Positions 57,008 through 64,000 of a stretch of 64,000 nt of DNA are shown in pieces (position 1 is the first letter of the stretch; every line of letters begins with the position of its first letter). The notes beneath the pieces were generated by a model. That model was given only the letters and a program-made list of their open reading frames with translations, ran no database searches and was not told the DNA's origin. The stretch comes from Melieria omissa. Lineage: Eukaryota > Arthropoda > Insecta > Diptera > Ulidiidae. The translations under genes and the position numbers were made by a program. The stretch is from contig OZ020267.1 of the NCBI GenBank assembly GCA_963971225.1, forward strand, positions 47,563,993-47,627,992, written 5' to 3'.

Positions 57008-58737
57008 CCCATTAAGGACAGAGCCCTTAAAATGTATGTACGATGTTGAAATTTATAGCACAAAACAAAATTTCAAAATGTTAGCTGAGGGCGGCAATAT
57101 AGCCTGTGACGTATACGTCACATTGGTCCTCATACCCACAAACTGCATACATACGTGAAGATCATTTTATATGTTTGAGTATATACAATTTTTTTTGGTT
57201 TTTATTTTCCTTTTTGATGTATCATACATTTTTTCATTATTTTAAATAGAAGGAACATCTGGCGAATAAAAAAAAAACTTTACATATCAGACAATAAAAT
57301 GAGTAAAATTAAAAACTAAGTAAAAAAATGATAGTGTCTGAAGCATTTGGCACAAAAGCCCATATTACATACTCCGCACACAGTTATTCACACCGTTGTG
57401 CAATTCTGACCTCGATATCGTCGACATTTGCTATTTGCAAAGTGATCGATGCATTCATCTTCACTCTTCGGCTTTCGATAACCTTCAGGCGACTTTCTAA
57501 CGCCTCGACTAGCACATTGGTAATGAGTTTACTGTCGTAAGATCCTAGGTGGGAAGTAAGGTCGCAATACGTCCAGTAGGGTACAATTTCTTGCATCTTG
57601 CGACAATTCTGCATTCATTCAAATTCTAATAAATACGATCTATACCGCCCATTGAAACATCGCTACCGCATGTGGTTGGGGAACGTCGATTATTCGCCGA
57701 TGTTCTCGTGAGTATCGACCGACTTGGATACGTTATGTTATCCATAAATGGTTAAAACTATAGAAAAAACAGCACTTTCCAGTTTTATTCTCTCTATGTG
57801 ACCACCGTGTTTCTTTTTTAGTGCCTTTTTGTCAGGCAAAGGGAAAGATTTAGGTATCATAAAGTATCTCGTATTACTCCAGTGCCATGGTAGCCCCACT
57901 TGAAACAGTAACCAAGCAAAACTCGAATTGAATTAAATAAATTAACGAAATTTATGCAACACGGCAACTGTCTTCTAGTCGTCCAAAGGACGACAAATCA
58001 AGAACATCCTTGATTAATGGATCTTTCAAAGGATTAAAGGACGATATTGTCATCGATATGTCGACAGGAATGTCATCTTCGACAGCGTTACATACTAATT
58101 CACATGGTAGTAGTTACCTTTTGCCCCAATTTTCGATAGTACCGTCACAATCTTCTTCAACCGAATCTTCATCGGACACCTTAGGGTCATCGGGAGGCTC
58201 TATAAACAATGTTTTTAGATTTTAATCATCACCCTGTAAGCGCTCAAGCTAATCTATCATTTAATATGGGTTTTTTAAGTATTTAATGACATAAAAAAGT
58301 AACATAAGTATTTGCACTGTATTTGGACCAACGTGACGTATACGTCACAGCAATAAAAAACACAATCAAACACGGATAAATTATAATAGGGTGTCGTTTA
58401 TATTTTGCATAATTTATCTACATACTATTCTATGTAATACTGCATTAAAATATTTTGTTTACTTGCATAGGAAAAACAATTTTCAATATAATTACTTTTT
58501 GACTTTTGTAATTTTCGATATTTTTCCTTTTTTCAAATTACACACAATACTAAATCAACATGAACTCGTTTTTTCACAAAGGAAACTTGATTGCAACTGA
58601 AGCAATTTCGGCCGTTATGCTTATGACGAGGTCATGATATAGTTTTTATTACATTTTCAGTAACCAATTTTTTCTTCTTGGCCCATAAAGATGGGATATG
58701 CTATAGTGACGTATACGTCACGTTGGTCCTTAATGGG
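57008..58737 (-). mobile_element. 1.73-kb piggyBac-type element with GTGACGTATACGTCAC palindromes
   Basis: Ends CCCATTAAGGACAGAGCC / GGTCCTTAATGGG; TTAA at 57004-57007, but TCTG at the right. The 16-bp perfect palindrome GTGACGTATACGTCAC occurs at 57106, 58333 and 58706, each next to a TTGGTCC or GGACCAA unit. The minus strand holds decayed transposase pieces. Confidence 0.7.
57390..58215 (-). pseudogene. decayed piggyBac transposase (third lineage)
   Basis: An acidic N-terminal piece at about 58213-58105 (LFIEPPDDPKVSDEDSVEED, then ENWGKR) resembles piggyBac N termini. A VPQPHAV-type block followed after a frame break by MGGIDRIY (about 57685-57640) resembles the conserved VPQPxxV..YN..MGGVD motif. 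The part between, with the first catalytic aspartates, is largely deleted. Inference from motifs only. Confidence 0.5.
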
Positions 58738-58815
58738 TCTGACATCTTTTGCGCTGTGCCAAAAGAACACACGTGCAGAGGTTTTCAGCTCATTGTAGCA
58801 CCAAATCATGGCTTC

Positions 58816-59919
58816 ACGTTTACATTGAGCCCAAATGCGTAATTTCAAATGAGTAATTTTAATGTGGTTACATTAAGTTTGGCCAGATTTCCAGTAAAAA
58901 TTATCCAGTAAAAAATATCAGGAGAGTAGGCCAGCGCACGCTCCCTAAAATCAAACTATCCAAAAAAGTAAACAAACAGTAATTTGTAAGAATTTGCAAG
59001 TTTTAACTCTTGGTTACACCACTGGGACTTGGGCCACTCACAATACACAGTAAAAAGGGTGTAAACAGGAGGGTTAAAGAACGAAACAGCTGATCTAAAA
59101 GCTTCATTTGAGGTTTGAAGTGGTAGGGAAAATTAAGTTAAATCAGACATTTAATGCAAAATTCAAATAGTTCATTGCGCTCAATCTGCAATTCTTCCCT
59201 TTTAGATTCAGCGGGTAAAGCTGAGCAAGACGGTTGTGGGTCAGCAGACTTGCGAACGCACAATTTCTTTGTTGTTTCCATTTGCCTCCAAATGTTTTCA
59301 AAATTTATGTTTCATATGGCAGCCAGTCATATGTTTTTCTTGTTCTTCTTCTTACTGGCTAAAAGTTACTGGACAAAATTTCTCCAGTAAAAACTTGCAA
59401 GTTCTCACGAAACGAACTGTCACTTTACGCTCTCAGTTTCTCTCTCGCTACTGGAGATTTGGCGTCAACAAACAGGATCCAGTAAAAATTTGTACAAATT
59501 TGTACCAAATCGTACAAATTATTCTCTGCCAAACAGACCTATTACCTCATTTGCATTTTGTTTGGCAGCTTATGTCAAATGCTCAATGCTGCAATGTTCT
59601 TTTCCGGCTTCTGACTAAAGAATTTGTTGGTTTTTTTGCTGCCTCTATGTTCCTCATACTGCAAAATTTTAATACAAATATATTCACACCTCCTTACATG
59701 CTAAGAATATTCTACATAAATATTTCAAGAAGACGAAAATTTTAATTCAAAATTTCCATTTTGATATTTTTTGTTTGTTTTGATTTTGAACTGTCAAAAA
59801 GACGTAAAAGCTCTTGAAGCTTTTGAGAGCGCCTTCATTTTGTGATGCGTTCGAATTTGATTTGGCTACGAATTTGAAATATTTTGCCCAAATCACGCAT
59901 TTGGGCTCAATGTAAACGT
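58816..59919. mobile_element. 1.1-kb inverted-repeat element ACGTTTACATTGAGCCC
   Basis: Ends ACGTTTACATTGAGCCCAAA / TTTGGGCTCAATGTAAACGT. The region 59319-59375 matches, reversed, the flanks of 46188-48769, so a second copy existed there. The 169-codon frame at 59236-59745 has no motif and poor coding character. Confidence 0.72.
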
Positions 59920-60141
59920 AGTATTACGATTTACTTTGCGATAGTTCCGATTCCATGACGCTCACAAGTATGCACTGTTCAGCAACAGATGATCATTCAT
60001 TCGGATACTTTGCCAAATGTCCAAAAGAGATTTAGCACTTTGGCTTAAATTATTAAGACTAATTAACATACAATTTATTAAAACTATTGGCTTATAATAA
60101 CAAATAAATAAACAGAACATATGCACAATTTATCTTTTCAG

Positions 60142-60582
60142 TCGGCGAGTTCACCTCGGCGTGTTGCCGTACCTGTTTTAGTTAAGGATGGCAAACCATG
60201 TTCGGGCAACAATAGCACAACACAACAACAATCTCAACAACATGGAAATGGTACGGTTAATGTCAGTAATGCTGGTAACACCAACAATAGTAGCAATGGA
60301 AATAACTCAACTAATGGAGTTAGTAATAGTGTTGCAAGTGGCTTAAACTTAATAACTGGAGACGCGCCAAGTTCACATTCACCAGACACATCGTCATCGC
60401 TTCTTGCCAGTTACAATGGGACAGTAGCAAGCCATAACACCCAAATGTTACAACAACCTTGCAATAATTCTCTAATGACAAATAGCTTAGCAATGGCTTA
60501 CCGTAACCAAAACAACTTTATTTCGAACGGTCATCAGCAGCAATGTGGAGGTTATTTGCCTTTGCAAGGCAGAGCGTGGTAA
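60142..60582 (+). CDS. scro: scarecrow last coding exon: NK2-specific domain and C terminus
   Basis: Terminal coding exon of 146 codons plus TAA (60580-60582), after the acceptor TATCTTTTCAG. It opens with SASSPRRVAVPVLVKDGKPC, the NK2-specific domain found C-terminal to the homeodomain in NK2 proteins. A low-complexity Gln/Asn/Ser/Gly tract follows (residues about 24-70 of the exon), then conserved islands NLITGD, SHSPDTSSSLLASYN, MLQQPCNN, and the terminal MAYRNQNNFISNGHQQQCGG and YLPLQGRAW. These C-terminal blocks are strongly characteristic of scarecrow/NK2.1. An ATG in frame at 60121 lies in intronic sequence before the acceptor and is not the start. The low-complexity tract is where length differences between fly species are expected. 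Confidence 0.95.
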   Translation, partial: SASSPRRVAVPVLVKDGKPCSGNNSTTQQQSQQHGNGTVNVSNAGNTNNSSNGNNSTNGVSNSVASGLNLITGDAPSSHSPDTSSSLLASYNGTVASHNTQMLQQPCNNSLMTNSLAMAYRNQNNFISNGHQQQCGGYLPLQGRAW

Positions 60583-60690
60583 TCATTGTAACAATTAAAC
60601 TCTGTCGGCTCTGTTAATGCGCTCTTATTTATAACGTATAACAAAACTTTGATTATTTGTAAAAAGCAATTTAATAAATTGAAATAATTC
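60583..60690 (+). other. scro: probable scro 3' UTR start and poly(A) signal
   Basis: Sequence after the scro stop. AATAAA occurs at 60673-60678, about 95 bp after the stop, with T-rich sequence downstream. This is a candidate poly(A) site only; fly developmental genes often use more distal sites. Confidence 0.4.
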
Positions 60691-60928
60691 ACTAAATTTG
60701 TATTTTTTCACGTGCAATGTTGGTAAACACGGATTTTTATAAATTAGAACTAATGTATTTAGCCAAAGAATATGAAGCGTATAGAAGGCGCATCTGAGTT
60801 CAAAAATTAAAATTTTTGTTTGCGAGTTTCATAGTGCGGAGGGAAGCCACAAAAGGGAAAGAGTGGTGCCAGCAGGAGAGCGAGCGTTCAGTTTGCGTTC
60901 ATTAGCTGTGCAAGCTGAAGCACATTAA

Positions 60929-61635
60929 GGGGACAGTCCCCTCAAGCGTCCGAGAAAAAAGCGGTTTTTCCTGATTTTTTTTCTTACAGAAAGAAAGATC
61001 GGAGAAATAAGAACTTTGGGATATGTTTTAGTCATACTTTCAACTTTATTCACAAAAAAATTACATCTGGGAAATTCTAAATGACTGAGTTTTTCACGTT
61101 TTCCGGCAGCGTTTCGGCACGGTCGGAGTCCATTTGCGGGAACGATAGCAGCCGTTGTTTTCAACTAAAATCAAAAATTTTTTTTTTGTTTTCTTCGTCA
61201 GACTTATTTGTTCTATGTGAACTACGGAAATTTCAAAAATCCAAAATTTAGAGGAAAAATTATGATTTAAAAAAAAAGTGACTTTTTTACATTTATTTGT
61301 TAATAAAAAAGGTATTAAAAATCGGAATTTTTCAAAATCCGTAGTTCGCATAGAGTAGTTTTTCATACTGAATAAAATAAATTTTAGTTTAAGAAAATCT
61401 GTTGATAACTTTTATAGTTATCTTTCCCGCAAATTGTGAAAACATGGTTTTGAGAAAACGCACTTTAAATTTTGCAATGTAGGCACCAGGCACCGTGCGC
61501 GACCGACTGAATTTTCGTGCAACTCCTGAAATACTTCGAATTTGGAACTAAAACTTTACATACATAATCTTAAATAGATTGATTAAGCAAAAAAAAAAAA
61601 ACGATTTTTTGAGACCTCTTGAGGGGACTGTCCCC
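60929..61635. mobile_element. 707-bp TTAA-flanked MITE downstream of scro
   Basis: TTAA at 60925-60928 and 61636-61639; ends GGGGACAGTCCCCTCAAG / CTTGAGGGGACTGTCCCC. An inner inverted pair around ACTACGGA (61217 and 61337) makes it largely self-complementary. Confidence 0.87.
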
Positions 61636-61639
61636 TTAA

Positions 61640-62030
61640 ATGAAAATGCCGTTTCGCCTGTGTACACATGGGCGTATCAGGGTAGGGAGCACGGATCGGT
61701 ATTTGCGCCCCTAAAATTCGAAATTCTATGTTCTGTAAATATATAGAATTCTATATTCTTTTCTATTTGTATTCTATATTATAAGTTTTCAAATGTAGTT
61801 ATTTTCCCCTCTAAATTTGTTTCTGGGTACGCCCATGTGTGTGTACATTAACTTTTTGGTGGCTGCTTTGGTCGCTCAATAATTTTGTGCGCGAATTTCT
61901 GCATTTATTTGTCGCCAGCAAATGGACGTCATTTAGCTAGCGCAATGATCGCCGTTTCGGCGAACATGATTCAAAACAGCGCTAATGATTTTTGTTCTTG
62001 TAGATTTTGTGTGTATGCTTTTTTGTGTTG
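61640..62030. other. downstream sequence without recognised features
   Basis: No gene or repeat end identified apart from ATTCTATATTC-type simple repeats near 61740-61790. Confidence 0.4.
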
Positions 62031-62239
62031 CTAATTGGTTTTGGTTTGGTTGGTTTTTTACTACGATCTGGCCATTTTCTTTGATTGTTTGCGAACAGTG
62101 CATCATAATCTAAGACTAGTTCCATCCAATATCTTCAGAAATGTGCAGAAATATTTTATAAAACCCAGTAGCACTGACTTTATAAGAAAAATCCTCAAAA
62201 AACATATTTCCATTACATAACAGCATGTAAGAAGCCCAT

Positions 62240-63180
62240 ATTTAGCTTACTTACAAAGAGCACAGAATTGCTTTCGTAAAAGAGTCCATCAAAGAGTCTA
62301 GAAAACCGAATTTCCGGGACTATGTGTTGTTATCTATGGAGTAGGAAGATTTATTATTCTTTGATAATGGTTTGGCATTAAAAGGCATCAACTAATTTGA
62401 AGAGGATTCAGTTAATAACAAAAATCTGACATTAACAGTAAAGCATAGCATTTGAGTGGGTATGGTATGGGACTGCATGTCAGGAAAAGGATTGAGCAGG
62501 CTGTGTTGTTTTATTCAGAAATGGTTCCGAGGGGTTATTAACATATTCTAAAGCTTATGCAAGCCAAGGTTTCAAAATTTTGGATCAGGTTCCAACATTT
62601 CTTTCAACTTTACGATGACCTTAAGGCGCAATGCTTACGATGTGAAGCTATCTTTGCTATTAACTGGCTCAAAAAAGTTGAAAAAGTTTCTCCCTAGTCA
62701 CCTAACGTGCATCTAATTGAGTATATAAGGGGTTTACTTGAACTTTGAGCACAACAACACTCCATCAAAGATATAGTAAAGAAATATAACAATTCAAGGA
62801 TATAACAAAAGAACAGCTAAAAAACACATAATTTAATAAAATTTATGCCGAAACTTCTGCGAAAAGTTCCAATAAGAGAAGCATATCCAAATAGTTATTA
62901 ATTTTTGGACAAAACTTAGTTTTAATTAAATTTTTTCTACATAACCTTATCTTGTACGCAAACTTTTTCTGATGTGAATTCATAACATATTTTGTTTTTG
63001 GCCCTTCTTTTACAGTTTCGTCAAGGTTTTGATATTATTATCTTAATGAAATAAAAGAACTAAGTTTACGTAAGAAATACAAAATATTTTGTTTTTGAAA
63101 AATTACTTTATGTGATTTATTTTTCATATGAAAAAACTACGTACCCTTGTACGCAAACTTATTCTTATTCGATTACTGCA
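62240..63180 (+). pseudogene. decayed Tc1-like transposase with right terminal region
   Basis: Readable blocks in shifting frames: a KPNFRDYVLL-like block near 62310, a VWDCMSGKGIEQ-like block at 62465-62495, the DNDPKHNAYDVK-like block at 62620 (second catalytic Asp region), a LTWLK/INWLKK block at 62658, and SPNVHLIEYIRGLLE at 62695 (last acidic residue). The right end CCCTTGTACGCAAACTT is at 63146. Multiple stops. Confidence 0.55.
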
Positions 63181-63249
63181 AAAATTTTTTATTCAGAATG
63201 GTTCAGTAACGAAGACTGGGACAGTAAATTTAAAATCCTACATTTTCTT

Positions 63250-63480
63250 ATTTTAGTTCTTTTCCGCAAGCATTGTATGTGGGCCGTAAAAACAATTTAA
63301 TATAATTTAAAAATTATTGCGGGCTAATAAAAACGTTTTTTCTTTCTTTTCATTTTCGTTTTTAAATGTCGTTGTTGATTACTTATTATTATTTATTTTT
63401 CACCTTCACGCCATGCCAACCATATTTTATTTTCGTTTCTATGATTTTGCGCACACTAAAGCCGGCAGTGAGTTCAGGAA
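63250..63480. repeat. reversed fragment of the GAAGTAATATA element family
   Basis: Reversed, GTGTGCGCAAAATCATAGAA and AATAAAATATGGTTGGCATG match 8960-9010 and 33153-33230; TTGCGGGCTAATAAAAA matches the block after it. Confidence 0.7.
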
Positions 63481-63484
63481 CAGT

Positions 63485-64000
63485 ATGCGAAGCCGCACAG
63501 TGGCTGATTCTGCCGATGTAGGTTGCAAAAGTCGATTTTGTCATGTTGGATTTGGGGGAAACTGTTATACTTGTCCGATACATAAATGCTTGGACCTAAG
63601 AAATCGGAAAATCTTAACTAAATTGGACAAATAGTTTTGCTTGTAGAGCCCGTCAAAGTTGAGCAATTTTTAGAGTGTGAAATAATATCAGCAATTTGCA
63701 CTTTTTCAGCAAAGCTGAAGTTTTAAAATACGGAAAGGAGCAAATTAATTGAAACTTTTTGCACCAGCATCGTAAAAGAAGGCATTTTTAGTAAATAATT
63801 AAATATAGAAAAAAAAAGTTGGTTGTTGTTGTTGTCTTTTCATAGGCACTCACTTGAAGCACGGTTTTTATCACTCTTTTTGAACTTTCGATAGACTTTC
63901 GAAAAAAAGGCCATACTTGCCACGGTTCCGTCTTTGGGAAAATTGTTCACTAGTCTTCTGTAAGTACTGCCCTGAAGAGATCGGGTGCCCGATTTTGCCC
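63485..64000. other. window end without recognised features
   Basis: No gene, repeat end or motif could be supported here. Confidence 0.4.

Larger units (their letters stand above)
52180..60141 (+). other. scro: scro third intron
   Basis: Intron of 7,962 bp between the recognition-helix exon and the NK2-specific-domain exon, GT-AG, phase 0. It holds a Ty3/gypsy fragment (minus strand), a hAT MITE, a piggyBac relic, a 1.7-kb TTAA element and a 1.1-kb inverted-repeat element. Confidence 0.9.

Noticed and set aside
58010..58225. plus-strand 71-codon Ser-rich frame
   Set aside because: It is antisense to the acidic N-terminal piece of the piggyBac relic, which explains the region better.
59236..59745. 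169-codon plus-strand frame
   Set aside because: Lies inside the 58816-59919 inverted-repeat element; no motif, composition not coding-like, first part is shared repeat sequence.
60121..60141. ATG at 60121 as start of a separate gene
   Set aside because: The seven codons lie in the splice acceptor tract TATCTTTTCAG; the family match begins right after the AG.

Overview
The window reads as intronic DNA of a higher dipteran fly, probably tephritid-like; the species cannot be named from sequence alone. It is AT-rich. Most of it is transposable-element remains of types usual in flies: mariner, Tc1, piggyBac, hAT, PIF/Harbinger-like, Ty3/gypsy, non-LTR and tRNA-derived SINEs. The only host gene found is a plus-strand homeobox gene of the NK2 class that matches scarecrow (scro, the NK2.1/Nkx2-1 orthologue). 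Four coding exons are visible: 5431-5582, 28081-28176, 52093-52179 and 60142-60582. They give 257 residues: a linker, the complete 60-residue homeodomain, an NK2-specific domain, an Asn/Ser-rich linker and the conserved C terminus. The 5' coding exons lie upstream of the window, because the first exon opens in mid-codon.

The homeodomain itself is cut by two introns of 22,498 and 23,916 bp, after homeodomain residues 12 and 44. A third intron of 7,962 bp separates it from the last exon. All boundaries are GT-AG and all three junctions are phase 0.

Layout: 1-5430 holds a Mag-like Ty3/gypsy fragment (minus strand) with a nested MITE, a deleted mariner-type copy, a possible Helitron end and the first TTAA element. 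The first intron carries nested DNA transposons, two SINE families (one inserted in the other), a hAT element with an 8-bp target duplication, a solo LTR and a decayed Tc1/mariner transposase. The second intron carries an open, apparently full-length mariner with perfect ends, deleted mariners, hAT elements, an insertion with a 3-bp TTA duplication, two piggyBac relics of different kinds, and LINE pieces. The third intron starts with a 5'-truncated Ty3/gypsy element with one LTR, followed by another broken piggyBac copy and a 1.7-kb TTAA element. After the scro stop there is a short 3' UTR, another TTAA element and a decayed Tc1 copy.

The most striking feature is the number of TTAA-flanked inverted-repeat elements, about a dozen with unrelated termini, next to decayed piggyBac transposases that could have mobilised some of them. 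Several insertions can be checked inside the window itself, because an uninterrupted (empty-site) copy of the host repeat is also present.
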